A stretch of DNA of 64,000 nucleotides from Flavipsychrobacter sp. GTDB taxonomy: Bacteria > Bacteroidota > Bacteroidia > Chitinophagales > Chitinophagaceae. Below the pieces are notes generated by a model that ran no database searches, had not been told where the DNA came from, and worked only from the letters and a program-made list of their open reading frames with translations. The DNA lies in contig JAWKLD010000003.1 of the NCBI GenBank assembly GCA_041392855.1, positions 62,001 through 126,000 on the forward strand, read 5' to 3'. Below, piece by piece: positions 8,389-16,584 of the stretch (position 1 is its first letter; each line of letters begins with the position of its first letter). The position numbers and the translations under genes are program-made.

Positions 8389-8415
8389 ATGCGCCGTCCC
8401 TTATTCATAGCCATA

Positions 8416-8865
8416 CTATTCTTTCCCTTCAGGCATTCTTTCGTTATAGCTTACCATCCAGTTTATGTCAAACTTATCGGTGCACATACCAAAATAATCG
8501 CCCCAAAACGTAGGGCCAATAGGCATAGTAATATTACCCCCTTCTGATAAGCCATTAAAAAACTTATCTGCATCTTCTTTACTATCCGTACTAATTGAGA
8601 TGGTGATATTATTACCTATAGTTACCTTAGGAGCCCACTCACCTCCTGTATCACTACCCATAAGTATGGTTTCTTTGCTGATGGGCAATGATATATGCAT
8701 AATGAGGTTCTTCATCTCCTCTGGCAATGGTGGCTGCCCTTCTTGAGGTGGCATGTCTGAGAAACGACCTACGTAAGTAAAGTCGCCTCCGAAAATTGAT
8801 TTATAATGATTGAAGGCAGCTTCGCAATTACCCAAAAAAGTAAGGTATGGATTAACAGTTGTCAT
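8416..8865 (-). CDS. VOC superfamily protein (PhnB-like)
   Basis: A 149-residue protein with paired beta-alpha-beta-beta-beta modules of the vicinal oxygen chelate superfamily. The PhnB-like signature is clear: VNPYLTFLGNCEAAFNHYKSIFGG at the start, the flexible MPPQEGQPPLPEE loop, LIMHISLPI, and the closing FWGDYFGMCTDKFDINWMVSY. Members are mostly uncharacterised, and the family includes glyoxalases and antibiotic-binding proteins, so no substrate is assigned. A second VOC protein of the same length is at 20790-21239. The two share only the family plan, so a recent duplication is unlikely. Confidence 0.83.
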   Translation of the reverse strand: MTTVNPYLTFLGNCEAAFNHYKSIFGGDFTYVGRFSDMPPQEGQPPLPEEMKNLIMHISLPISKETILMGSDTGGEWAPKVTIGNNITISISTDSKEDADKFFNGLSEGGNITMPIGPTFWGDYFGMCTDKFDINWMVSYNERMPEGKE

Positions 8866-8917
8866 ACTAAGTAGTTTGTTTTAAAAATACTTAATAAAAC
8901 AACACGGTCTGCACGTG

Positions 8918-9451
8918 CTACGAAACGACTAGTCGATTCTCAATAAATTCAGGTAACACCATTTTGAACCAAGCTGTGAATAATTGAGGTTCTTTTTTCA
9001 TCCACTCGTAAAGGTCGTCAATAGCCACGTATTTATAACTAGCCACCTCCTCTTTATTGGGTATGATTTCGCCACTATAATTTCCGATGTAAATATGGTC
9101 GTACTCATTTTCTATTAAGCCCTGCCCTACTTCAGCCTTATATCTAAACGTAAATATCTTCTCAATCGAACAATCAAACCCCATCTCTTCTCTCATTCTT
9201 CGGTGGGCTGCTGCAGTGGTACTTTCACCAAAGCGTGGGTGCGAACAACAAGCATTACTCCATAAACCCGGAGAGTGATATTTATTCTTTGCTCTCTGCT
9301 GCAACAGCATCTCACCACTATCATTCATAATGAATACAGAAAATGCTCTATGCAATGTACCATCAATATGTGCTTGCATCTTATTAGCAAGACCTAAGTA
9401 TTCATCTTGCTCGTTTACACATATCACCTTTTCTTCTCTACTTATTATCAT
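8918..9451 (-). CDS. idi: isopentenyl-diphosphate delta-isomerase, type I
   Basis: Interconverts isopentenyl and dimethylallyl diphosphate, feeding prenyl chain synthesis. The 177-residue protein has the type I features: the metal-ligand helix region KMQAHIDGTLHRAFSVF, the catalytic Cys in LWSNACCSHPRFGE, and the Nudix-like box with AAAHRRMREEMGF. The Tyr/Glu pair is within IENEYDHIY. It is the last gene of the carotenoid operon; its ATG overlaps the crtYcd stop codon by four bases (ATGA), indicating translational coupling. Its presence here implies that precursor supply is matched to carotenoid synthesis. Confidence 0.93.
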   Translation of the reverse strand: MIISREEKVICVNEQDEYLGLANKMQAHIDGTLHRAFSVFIMNDSGEMLLQQRAKNKYHSPGLWSNACCSHPRFGESTTAAAHRRMREEMGFDCSIEKIFTFRYKAEVGQGLIENEYDHIYIGNYSGEIIPNKEEVASYKYVAIDDLYEWMKKEPQLFTAWFKMVLPEFIENRLVVS

Positions 9452-10176
9452 GCTTCTTCAAGTTTTACATTGTTAACACTTATTGTTTTCGACACTGATT
9501 TACTTTTCAACCATTCGTACCCAGACACATTCATTAGCAGCATGAGCAATGCGTACATAGTATCTTCTACAGGTATTGTAAAAAGTCTTATCTCTAAATT
9601 ATGGTTATCGTCATACCACACGATAGGACTAGACAACCAACTACCGGTAAGCAAACCGTTAGACAGAAAAAATGGTACAAGGATAATTAAGTACGTGATA
9701 TAAAAGCGATCTATATAATTTACTTTTTGTCTCATTAACAACACTAAGAATACACTTAAAGAGAAAAAAGTGATAGCAGTGTACAGGCGCTCGTAATTAA
9801 ATATCACTAATAGTAATAATACTCCTACTAGCAGATAGGTTCTTTGTCTTGCTACTTTTGCAAAAGAAAATTTTATATACTTACTCAATACATAATAGGT
9901 GTAGGTGCATGCGTAAGGGATGCATATAAAGAACAAGACCTCTTCTAGCGGCAGATTTCCTAATCTTATACCCATAATGTAATCATCATTAAAGCCCCAA
10001 ATACCCATTCGGGTAAAAGCAGCATCCCATATTAAAAACAATACAGCAACAGCAATATTAGCTGGTACAAACCACCTCCACTCCTTATAAAAAGGAGATT
10101 TTGGATGAAATGATGCTATCAATGGAACGATGATGCACATCAAATCAATAAGTAGGTATATATATTGTTTATCCAA
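9448..10176 (-). CDS. crtYcd: lycopene beta-cyclase, fused CrtYc/CrtYd type
   Basis: Predicted integral-membrane enzyme closing both ends of lycopene to give beta-carotene. The 242 residues hold two copies of the lycopene cyclase domain, about seven membrane helices in all, each with the conserved acidic motif: PLEE at residues 76-79 and PVED at 202-205. This is the single-polypeptide form of the actinobacterial/archaeal heterodimer CrtYc+CrtYd, not the FAD-dependent CrtY. The start is TTG at 10174-10176, overlapping the end of crtZ by eight bases. It is preferred because the conserved YIYLLIDL segment immediately follows; the next Met would delete it. Confidence 0.92.
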   Translation of the reverse strand: MDKQYIYLLIDLMCIIVPLIASFHPKSPFYKEWRWFVPANIAVAVLFLIWDAAFTRMGIWGFNDDYIMGIRLGNLPLEEVLFFICIPYACTYTYYVLSKYIKFSFAKVARQRTYLLVGVLLLLVIFNYERLYTAITFFSLSVFLVLLMRQKVNYIDRFYITYLIILVPFFLSNGLLTGSWLSSPIVWYDDNHNLEIRLFTIPVEDTMYALLMLLMNVSGYEWLKSKSVSKTISVNNVKLEEA

Positions 10177-10645
10177 TAGCTTTATCTTTTCTAAGCTCTT
10201 CTTTAAAATATTTCATGGGCACCCACAACATGCCAAAACACTCACCGTCTTCTTTACCCAAATGTTTATGGTGCATTTTATGAGCCCTTCTTATAGCACG
10301 GAAATAAAAATTATCTGTATGCCTTAGTATTTTAAACCGTTGATGAATAAAAATATCATGCACAAAAAAGTAGGTGAACCCATATATCGTGATACCTATA
10401 CCTGCAAATAGTAGAATTGTAAGCGATGGCACAAAAGTGCCAACAGCCATCAGTGCAATACCGGGCAATGCAAATATTAGAAAGAAGTAATCATTTTTTT
10501 CGAAAAACGAACTTGAGGTCTTTTTATGATGGTCTGCATGCAGATTCCATAAAGAACCATGCATTAGGTATTTGTGTGCCAACCATGCTACTCCTTCCAT
10601 AGACACGGCTGCCGTTATCGTTACGAGTATGTATATCCAAGTCAT
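10169..10645 (-). CDS. crtZ: beta-carotene hydroxylase
   Basis: Non-haem di-iron membrane hydroxylase adding 3-hydroxyl groups to beta-ionone rings (beta-carotene to zeaxanthin via beta-cryptoxanthin). The 158 residues show all four histidine clusters expected of the fatty-acid-hydroxylase-like family: HKYLMHG, HADHHK, HDIFIHQRF and HKMHHKH. Four membrane segments surround them. The ATG overlaps the crtB stop by one base (TAATG). No ketolase gene (crtW) is present in the window, so zeaxanthin rather than astaxanthin is the expected local end product. Confidence 0.92.
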   Translation of the reverse strand: MTWIYILVTITAAVSMEGVAWLAHKYLMHGSLWNLHADHHKKTSSSFFEKNDYFFLIFALPGIALMAVGTFVPSLTILLFAGIGITIYGFTYFFVHDIFIHQRFKILRHTDNFYFRAIRRAHKMHHKHLGKEDGECFGMLWVPMKYFKEELRKDKAIG

Positions 10646-11481
10646 TATATTAGTCTTAAGCTATGTTTGAAATAAGATGTAAATAATAGACCTAATTTAT
10701 GATGGTTAGGTATCCTTACTCTGGTTTCTAGCACATGGTCTGATGGCATTGATTTTATTTTTGCAAACAAACGCTTGTAGTAGACATAAGCAACGTATAC
10801 GCCAAATCTTGAGCTTTCAGGTAATTGCTTAATCCCTTCTAGCGCCGCTGCAAAATCTCGTTCTATCTCATACTCTATTTTTATTTTGTCCGTTCTGGTA
10901 AACTCTTTCATATCTACTCCCGGGAAATAGGTTCTGCCCAATGCTTGATAGTCATCCTTCATATCGCGCAGAAAGTTTACTTTCTGGAAGGCTGCGCCAA
11001 GCTTCATGGCAGATGGTTTTAGCTTTTGATACAATGCCTTATCTCCCTCTGTAAAAACATGCAAGCACATCAAACCTACCACTTCTGCAGAGCCCAAAAT
11101 ATACTCCTCGTATGAAAGGGTATCATGGTCTGCTTTCCCCAAATCGGTTTCCATACTATTTAGAAAACAGTCAATTAGTTCTTGCTCAATACCATATTGA
11201 TTCACCGTTTGTTGAAAGCTGTTCAATATAGGATTGAGGCTAATACCTCTTTCTATTGCTTTGTAGGTCTCTTCTTTAAATTCTTGTAATAACGTTTCTT
11301 TATCATAATCATGAAAAGTATCTACAATTTCATCAGCAAAACGCACGTAGCCGTATATATTGTATATCGCCGACCTTAACCTTTTGTTAAGGCATAGTAT
11401 CCCTAGCGAAAAGCTAGTGCTATACGTTCTGGTAGTAACTCTACTTGTTGTCTCAGATACCTTGTCAAACAAATGCTTCAT
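10645..11481 (-). CDS. crtB: phytoene synthase
   Basis: Condenses two geranylgeranyl diphosphates head to head into phytoene, the first committed carotenoid step. The 278-residue trans-isoprenyl diphosphate synthase-head-to-head protein has both aspartate-rich motifs: DEIVD at residues 50-54 and RDMKDD near residue 173, plus the family strings YSTSFSLG and AFQKVNFLRDM. It lies 21 bases downstream of crtI and overlaps crtZ by one base, so it belongs to the same transcript. Confidence 0.95.
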   Translation of the reverse strand: MKHLFDKVSETTSRVTTRTYSTSFSLGILCLNKRLRSAIYNIYGYVRFADEIVDTFHDYDKETLLQEFKEETYKAIERGISLNPILNSFQQTVNQYGIEQELIDCFLNSMETDLGKADHDTLSYEEYILGSAEVVGLMCLHVFTEGDKALYQKLKPSAMKLGAAFQKVNFLRDMKDDYQALGRTYFPGVDMKEFTRTDKIKIEYEIERDFAAALEGIKQLPESSRFGVYVAYVYYKRLFAKIKSMPSDHVLETRVRIPNHHKLGLLFTSYFKHSLRLI

Positions 11482-11502
11482 ATATTGAGTATTGTTTTGT
11501 TA

Positions 11503-12972
11503 TTATTTAGCCAGCTGCTCGTAAGCCAATTTCCCAGATATAAGCGACGGTGGCACTCCTGGTCCTGGCACTGTTAGCTGACCTGTATATATCAGGTTCT
11601 TCACTTTTTTATTTCTGATGGATGGTTTGAGTATGGCTGTTTGCTTTAGCGTATTAGCTAAACCATAGGCATTACCCTTATAAGCATGATAGTCTTTCAC
11701 AAAATCATTTACGCAATAACTCTTTTTATAGATTACATGTGCTGCTATTTCATCACCACAATGCTCTTCAATTCTTTTTATTACCTGTGGAAAATACCGT
11801 TCCCTTATTGCTTCCGTATCCTCTATACCCGGTGCTATAGGTATGAGTATAAACAAGTTTTCATGCCCTTCTGGTGCTACACTACTATCTGTTTTTGAGG
11901 GGCAACAAACATAAAACAGCGGACGTTTTGGCCACTCTTTTGTTTCATATATCTCCTTGGCATGACCATCAAAATCAGCATCGAAGAATAGGTTGTGGTG
12001 TTGTAGGTTCTTTACCTTTTTGTTGACGCCTACATAATAGATCAAACTAGATGGGGCAAATGTCTTCTTATCCCAATACGCTTTCGTATAGTTTCTGTGT
12101 TGCTGTTGCAGCAGGTGCTGCTCTACAAAGCTATAATCACCCGATGCTATGATATAGTCTGTCTCTACACGGCTACCATTTACTATAATACTTTTAGCAG
12201 CATTTTTTTCTACATCTATTCTTGTCACCTCGGCATTGGTATGAAATTCAACACCCAGTTCGCGAGCCAAAGACTCCATCGCTTCAACAATTTTATGCAT
12301 GCCACCCATAGGGTACCATGTACCTTGCGATAAAGCGGCATGGTTCATCAATGTGTATAAAGCAGGAATATCTTTTGCCATTGCACCCAGAAATAGAATA
12401 GGGAACTCCATCAGCTGAACCAAACGCTCGTCCTTAAAATATTGGGCTACATGTTTCTTTACAGAGCGGAATAAATGAGTTTTAGCCACCCCTCGTAGCA
12501 CATCCATATTCATAAACTCAGTAATAGATAAGCCTGGCTTGTGCACCAAGTCCTGCATGCCTACTTGATATTTATAAGCCGCATCTTTCAAAAAACGTTG
12601 TAATTGCTTAGCAGCGCCCTGCTCTATCTGCTCAAATGTATTGTATAGTTCTTCTATGCTGGCGGGTATGGCAAGAGGTTCTTGCTCCTTGAAGAAGATT
12701 TGAAAACCAGGGTCTAGCTTTACCAGGTCGTAATAATCACTCACCTTTTTGCCAAAATCACTAAAGAATCGCTCAAACACATCAGGCATCCAATACCAGC
12801 TAGGCCCCATATCAAACACAAACCCTTGCTCTTCAAAACACCTAGCTCTACCACCTATAGTATCATTTTTTTCATATACCGACACTGCATAGCCATGCTT
12901 GGCAGCATAACATGCTGATGCCAAACCTGAAAAGCCAGACCCTATAACAGTTAAATGCTTTTTGCTATACAT
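11503..12972 (-). CDS. crtI: phytoene desaturase
   Basis: FAD-dependent desaturase introducing the double bonds that convert phytoene to lycopene. The 489 residues begin with MYSKKHLTVIGSGFSGLASA, a dinucleotide-binding GxGxxG at residues 11-16, then GGRA and the C-terminal FAD-contact region YTGQLTVPGPGVPPSLISGKL typical of CrtI. The ATG at 12970-12972 is used rather than an in-frame TTG at 12993, because a GACCTTTG -7 element (12981-12988) lies between them. It is the first gene of the five-gene operon. Confidence 0.94.
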   Translation of the reverse strand: MYSKKHLTVIGSGFSGLASACYAAKHGYAVSVYEKNDTIGGRARCFEEQGFVFDMGPSWYWMPDVFERFFSDFGKKVSDYYDLVKLDPGFQIFFKEQEPLAIPASIEELYNTFEQIEQGAAKQLQRFLKDAAYKYQVGMQDLVHKPGLSITEFMNMDVLRGVAKTHLFRSVKKHVAQYFKDERLVQLMEFPILFLGAMAKDIPALYTLMNHAALSQGTWYPMGGMHKIVEAMESLARELGVEFHTNAEVTRIDVEKNAAKSIIVNGSRVETDYIIASGDYSFVEQHLLQQQHRNYTKAYWDKKTFAPSSLIYYVGVNKKVKNLQHHNLFFDADFDGHAKEIYETKEWPKRPLFYVCCPSKTDSSVAPEGHENLFILIPIAPGIEDTEAIRERYFPQVIKRIEEHCGDEIAAHVIYKKSYCVNDFVKDYHAYKGNAYGLANTLKQTAILKPSIRNKKVKNLIYTGQLTVPGPGVPPSLISGKLAYEQLAK

Positions 12973-12980
12973 TGTAGGTA

Positions 12981-12988
12981 CAAAGGTC
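12981..12988 (-). promoter_or_regulatory. -7 element of the carotenoid operon
   Basis: The minus strand reads GACCTTTG, one mismatch from the Bacteroidota -7 consensus TAnnTTTG, eight bases before the crtI ATG. A transcript started from it would have a leader of only a few bases. No other promoter-like element is seen within the operon. Confidence 0.5.
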
Positions 12989-13111
12989 AGCAAAGAGCGT
13001 TTAAGTTCAGTTATTTTATAAGTGTTGAATGATAGGCAAAAAGAATTTTGATTATTGGCGTTTTTTCCTTATATGTTTATCGTTGTAACAATATTGATTT
13101 TGAGAGAAGGA

Positions 13112-13717
13112 TTAATATTGTTTTACTCTTTCCATTAATTGCTGCTTTATGCTTTCCCATTCAGACTTTAGAATACTATAAAACGCAGAAGATCTATAAG
13201 TCCCATTATCGCGAAGTCTATCATTTCTATGTATTCCTTCAAACTGTCCCCCTAATTTTTCTATAGCTTTTCGGGAACGAATATTTAATTCGTCTGTTTT
13301 GTACTGTACTCTTTCTAGGTCTAACTCTTCAAAACAATAAGTCATTAATAATAACTTACACTCAGTATTTACTCCGGTTGCCCAATAGTCTGGATGTAAC
13401 CATGTAAACCCTATCTCAACATTCCGATTTTCTAGATCTATATTCAAGAACCTGGTACTCCCTATAATTTTTTCTTCTGCTTTTTTCTTTATAATAAAAG
13501 GAAATTGCTTTAGTTTTTCTTTTTTAGCTAATGACTTCTTTAACTCTTTATCCAACCTAGCAGCTATAGAACCATCAAAAGGATAATGTTCCCATATACG
13601 CTTTTCAGATGCTACCGTCAATAGCATTGGTATATGTTCTTCTAGCATGGGTTGAAGTTCAACCCCAATACCTGAAAGCACCAAATTTTTAGAAATAACA
13701 TTCATCGCATCATTCAT
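13112..13717 (-). CDS. GNAT family N-acetyltransferase
   Basis: A 201-residue GNAT protein of the RimJ/RimL-like (Acetyltransf_3) type. The residues IIGSTRFLNIDLENRNVEIGFTWLHPDYWATGVNTECKLLLM correspond to strands 3-4 and the acetyl-CoA pyrophosphate loop, and ELDLERVQYKTDELNIRSRKAIEKLGGQFEG to the C-terminal half (given in two parts, residues 95-136 and 142-172). The acceptor is unknown; amino groups of proteins or small molecules are both possible. The ATG overlaps the stop of the OmpA-like gene by one base, so the two are translationally coupled, though their functions appear unrelated. Confidence 0.82.
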   Translation of the reverse strand: MNDAMNVISKNLVLSGIGVELQPMLEEHIPMLLTVASEKRIWEHYPFDGSIAARLDKELKKSLAKKEKLKQFPFIIKKKAEEKIIGSTRFLNIDLENRNVEIGFTWLHPDYWATGVNTECKLLLMTYCFEELDLERVQYKTDELNIRSRKAIEKLGGQFEGIHRNDRLRDNGTYRSSAFYSILKSEWESIKQQLMERVKQY

Positions 13718-14580
13718 TACTCTCCTTCTGGTCCCTTCTCTATCAAATCCATGAACTGATCTAGCTTAGGTGTAATGATAATCTCGGTTCTTCTATTCTT
13801 AGTCTTGCCCATTTCTGTATCATTATCGGCAACGGGATTATACTCACCTCGCCCACCAGCTGTCATGCGTTTAGGGTCTACACCATATTCGTTTTGCAAT
13901 GCCTGTACTACCGATGAAGCACGTAACGCACTCAAGTCCCAGTTGTTTCTAATATTCTCTCTTGTAATAGGAACATTATCTGTATTACCTTCAACTAGTA
14001 CTTCATAGTCTTTGTAATCTTTGATGATCTTTGCGATCTTGCTCAATGTCTCTCCTGCACGAGTAGAAATATTATAACTACCTGATTTATACAGCATATT
14101 ATCAGACAAAGAGATATACACTACTCCCTTTAGCACTTTTATATCTACATCCTTTAACTCTTCTCTACTTAGAGAGCGGGTCAAGTTATTGGTCAATACT
14201 ACATTAAGTGAGTCGCTCTTGTTCTTTAAATTGACCAAGTGTTGTATGTATTCATTAGACGCTTTTATCTCATCTACCAGTTTAGCAATGTTCACGCTTC
14301 CTTGATTAGTAGAGGTCAAACATTTATCTAAAGCATTTTGTAACGATGCTGCATTTCTTCTTTCTGAAGCCAGTTGCTCTTCCAATCCTGTCACCCTTTC
14401 TCTGGATGCAGATAAGTTCCTTTCACAGTCTTGGTTTTTACTTGTCCATTCCGCAGTATTTGCGTTGGATGTTTGTTGTAATTTGCTGTAGCGCGATTGT
14501 AGGTCTTTGTATTTTTTAGTGCTTACGCAACCTGAGGTCAACAAGCCCAAAGCAAGCACTGCTAATAATGGCTTTCTCAT
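13717..14580 (-). CDS. OmpA family lipoprotein with coiled coil
   Basis: A 287-residue outer-membrane lipoprotein predicted to tether the envelope to peptidoglycan. The signal ends LLTSGC (Cys18). Residues 22-125 form a coiled coil (KYKDLQSRYSKLQQ; RVTGLEEQLASERR). The C-terminal OmpA domain (about 150-275) has the peptidoglycan-binding VEGNTDNVPI, NWDLSALRASSVV and the closing KTKNRRTEIIITP with its binding Arg. Coiled coil plus OmpA in a lipoprotein is common in Bacteroidota. A -7-like element (TACCTTCG, 14604-14611) precedes it. A GNAT gene follows with a one-base overlap. Confidence 0.88.
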   Translation of the reverse strand: MRKPLLAVLALGLLTSGCVSTKKYKDLQSRYSKLQQTSNANTAEWTSKNQDCERNLSASRERVTGLEEQLASERRNAASLQNALDKCLTSTNQGSVNIAKLVDEIKASNEYIQHLVNLKNKSDSLNVVLTNNLTRSLSREELKDVDIKVLKGVVYISLSDNMLYKSGSYNISTRAGETLSKIAKIIKDYKDYEVLVEGNTDNVPITRENIRNNWDLSALRASSVVQALQNEYGVDPKRMTAGGRGEYNPVADNDTEMGKTKNRRTEIIITPKLDQFMDLIEKGPEGE

Positions 14581-14603
14581 ACTCTAGATGTTTAGTTCTA
14601 CAC

Positions 14604-14611
14604 CGAAGGTA
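14604..14611 (-). promoter_or_regulatory. -7-like element of the OmpA-lipoprotein gene
   Basis: TACCTTCG on the minus strand, 23 bases before the ATG, differs from TAnnTTTG at one position. The same TTCG variant occurs before the gene starting at 16121. Confidence 0.35.
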
Positions 14612-14668
14612 GAATAATTATAAAATGAATAACGAATAGTATTGTGAATAAATTGATAAAGTGTCGTA

Positions 14669-15121
14669 TTACTGAATCAATGGATTATCTGCTATCGGCT
14701 GATAAGGACCAAAATTATCCTGACCAAATACACCAATAAGATTAAGTACCGTATCTCCTGCATTGATAAATGTATGCGGTGTGTTGGCAGGTATTCTTAC
14801 AATATATGGTGCTGTAACGGTAAACTCTGTATCCGCAATATGGTAAGTAACAGTACCATTGAGTACCACATGCGCTTCCTCTACAGGGTGCACGTGTAAT
14901 GGCGGGCCTCCTCCCTTTTGTGTTTCTGTGATCACAAAAGACATGGATGTCATATTATTATTCTTCCCTTCAGCTTGATATACTGTTTCTCCATTCCCTA
15001 CTTCTATCTTTTTCATATCATCCAGTGCTATTACATAGCCTCCTTTTGCTTTTGGCTTGCTAGACTCGGGAGCGCTACAAGCGGCCAATAGTAATACTGT
15101 TAATAAGAATCCGTATCTCAT
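14669..15121 (-). CDS. cupin-domain lipoprotein
   Basis: A 150-residue lipoprotein: the signal ends LLLLAAC (Cys15), then a short linker SAPESSKPKAKGG. The rest is one cupin barrel, with motif 1 GGGPPLHVHPVEEAHVVLNG (His-x-His...Glu...His-type metal ligands) and motif 2 PYIVRIPANTPHTFIN. A metal-binding cupin anchored in the envelope is unusual in that most small cupins are cytosolic; the substrate is unknown. Separated by about 70 bases from genes on either side and not obviously in an operon. Confidence 0.8.
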   Translation of the reverse strand: MRYGFLLTVLLLAACSAPESSKPKAKGGYVIALDDMKKIEVGNGETVYQAEGKNNNMTSMSFVITETQKGGGPPLHVHPVEEAHVVLNGTVTYHIADTEFTVTAPYIVRIPANTPHTFINAGDTVLNLIGVFGQDNFGPYQPIADNPLIQ

Positions 15122-15194
15122 TGTATAAAAATAAGACTTTAAACCATCTAGACGATAGGCTACTATGAACTACAGAACCCTAAGCGTATTCCTT

Positions 15195-16121
15195 CTAAAA
15201 ATAAATAGGATGAAAATGCAAACCCGTCTCGGTATTGATCTCTAATGCCGGTGATGGTATCTTTATATACAACCTGTCAAATATTGCGTTCAAAAGCCCG
15301 CTCTTGGTATTGATAACCGACAAGTTGATATCAGGAGAAATATAAAACTGGCGTTCGCGAGGAATATTATTTGCATTTACACCAACACCATTCTCATCTG
15401 TCCAAGAGTTATTGTACGCGCCATACATTTGGTTGGCACCATAACCTAGTGCCACGTTCAACCATTTGGGCCACCACGATACACCAAACTGATGTACCCC
15501 GACGGATAGCCAATAAGTTTGTGCGTTATAGTCTTTAAGGATGCGCTCTCCCTGTCCTTTCCCAAAACGCTGTCGGGTTACGTACTGGTAGGTAGGGTCA
15601 TAGCTTTTGTTATGATAGCTAAACTTAAATTGTATCCGTTGTTCTTTCCATAACAGCTCCTGACCAGCAAACAAAGCAACACCAGCTACATTTGCCCCCA
15701 TATCACCATAGCTAAAACCCCATTCCGACGAATGACCATCTAAAAACTCTATGATAGAAAGAAAGGCTAAACTACTTGTTGACCCTATCAATACAGCTTT
15801 TTTCTTTCTGACACCTGTCCAACTATAAACATCAGTAAGAATGCCCGCTACTGCATAGCCACTATAAGCATGCCCTAGCTTGTCTACTTGATTCCATACC
15901 CCAATATCGTTGCGCGTATGAAAACTACTACGCGGGTAATCTTCATACCAAGCTTTATTCAATCCATAAAACGTAAAGCCCATAGAGGCGGCATGTAGTG
16001 TACCTACCAAAATCAGTCTGTTACGCTGAGTGTGGTCCTTTTTCTTTTCTTCTTGTGCAGTAGCTGGGGCTACTAAAATGACTGCCAACAAGCATAATAG
16101 AAAATGGGAGTATCTATTCAT
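15195..16121 (-). CDS. DUF2279 family exported protein
   Basis: A 308-residue exported protein with signal MNRYSHFLLCLLAVILVAPATAQ. The DUF2279 core at residues 65-165 has the family features VDKLGHAYSGY and EFLDGHSSEWGFSYGDMGANVAG, the latter resembling small envelope proteins such as YfiM. The C-terminal half is beta-rich with alternating aromatic residues (FKFSYHNKSYDPTYQYV; YWLSVGVHQFGVSWWP), suggesting membrane-associated strands. Function is unknown; outer membrane location is inferred. A TATCTTCG -7-like element lies at 16148-16155. Confidence 0.72.
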   Translation of the reverse strand: MNRYSHFLLCLLAVILVAPATAQEEKKKDHTQRNRLILVGTLHAASMGFTFYGLNKAWYEDYPRSSFHTRNDIGVWNQVDKLGHAYSGYAVAGILTDVYSWTGVRKKKAVLIGSTSSLAFLSIIEFLDGHSSEWGFSYGDMGANVAGVALFAGQELLWKEQRIQFKFSYHNKSYDPTYQYVTRQRFGKGQGERILKDYNAQTYWLSVGVHQFGVSWWPKWLNVALGYGANQMYGAYNNSWTDENGVGVNANNIPRERQFYISPDINLSVINTKSGLLNAIFDRLYIKIPSPALEINTETGLHFHPIYF

Positions 16122-16147
16122 TAAGTGGCTATTCTATGATTGAACGG

Positions 16148-16155
16148 CGAAGATA
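16148..16155 (-). promoter_or_regulatory. -7-like element of the DUF2279 gene
   Basis: TATCTTCG on the minus strand, 26 bases before the ATG at 16121; one mismatch from the TAnnTTTG consensus. Confidence 0.35.
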
Positions 16156-16197
16156 AATGATTAATAAAACACGTCAAGTTAAGCAATTGTAAGGTAC

Positions 16198-16545
16198 TTA
16201 GCCAAATATTTTGACTAGCCCCCCAAACACAAAAAGAATACCTACTGTAGTTAAACCAAAAAGCACAAGAGAAAGGCTGGATGTTGTGGTAATGGTAAGG
16301 ATGCAACTGAGTAAACAAATAACAGCTCCTATCAATATCAAGATCAAGCCTTGTGAACGGAGCTTAGCAGTACGCATTTGATACGTTTCTTCTACGAGGT
16401 TCTTTATAAAATATGCTTCATGCCCTTCAGCCAAAAGCTCTTCTACAATTTGCTCTCGCTTTCTGCCTCGGTTCAGCAAGTCTACCACTTGTTGGGTAAC
16501 AGATATTTGTTGTGTTGTTTGCATTGTAACAATGTGTGCAGACAT
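16198..16545 (-). CDS. hypothetical two-helix membrane protein
   Basis: A 115-residue protein. The first 55 residues are soluble and helical (QQVVDLLNRGRKREQIVEEL; FIKNLVEETYQMR), with a tandem pattern like short helix-loop-helix repeats. Two membrane helices follow (about 66-86 and 91-112). No recognised family. A second in-frame ATG at 16522-16524 would remove seven residues. It lies 39 bases after the MscS gene in the same direction and may be co-transcribed with it. Confidence 0.55.
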   Translation of the reverse strand: MSAHIVTMQTTQQISVTQQVVDLLNRGRKREQIVEELLAEGHEAYFIKNLVEETYQMRTAKLRSQGLILILIGAVICLLSCILTITTTSSLSLVLFGLTTVGILFVFGGLVKIFG

Positions 16546-16584
16546 ACAAGTTAAAAATTACCGCATATATATGCAAATAAAAGC

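Noticed and set aside
13048..13266. Plus-strand open frame of 72 codons
   Set aside because: Mostly antisense to the GNAT gene and rich in low-complexity hydrophobics produced by the A/T-rich intergenic region.
16121..16318. Minus-strand open frame of 65 codons overlapping the gene at 16198
   Set aside because: It overlaps the two-helix membrane protein gene in another frame and has no signal, promoter or family feature.
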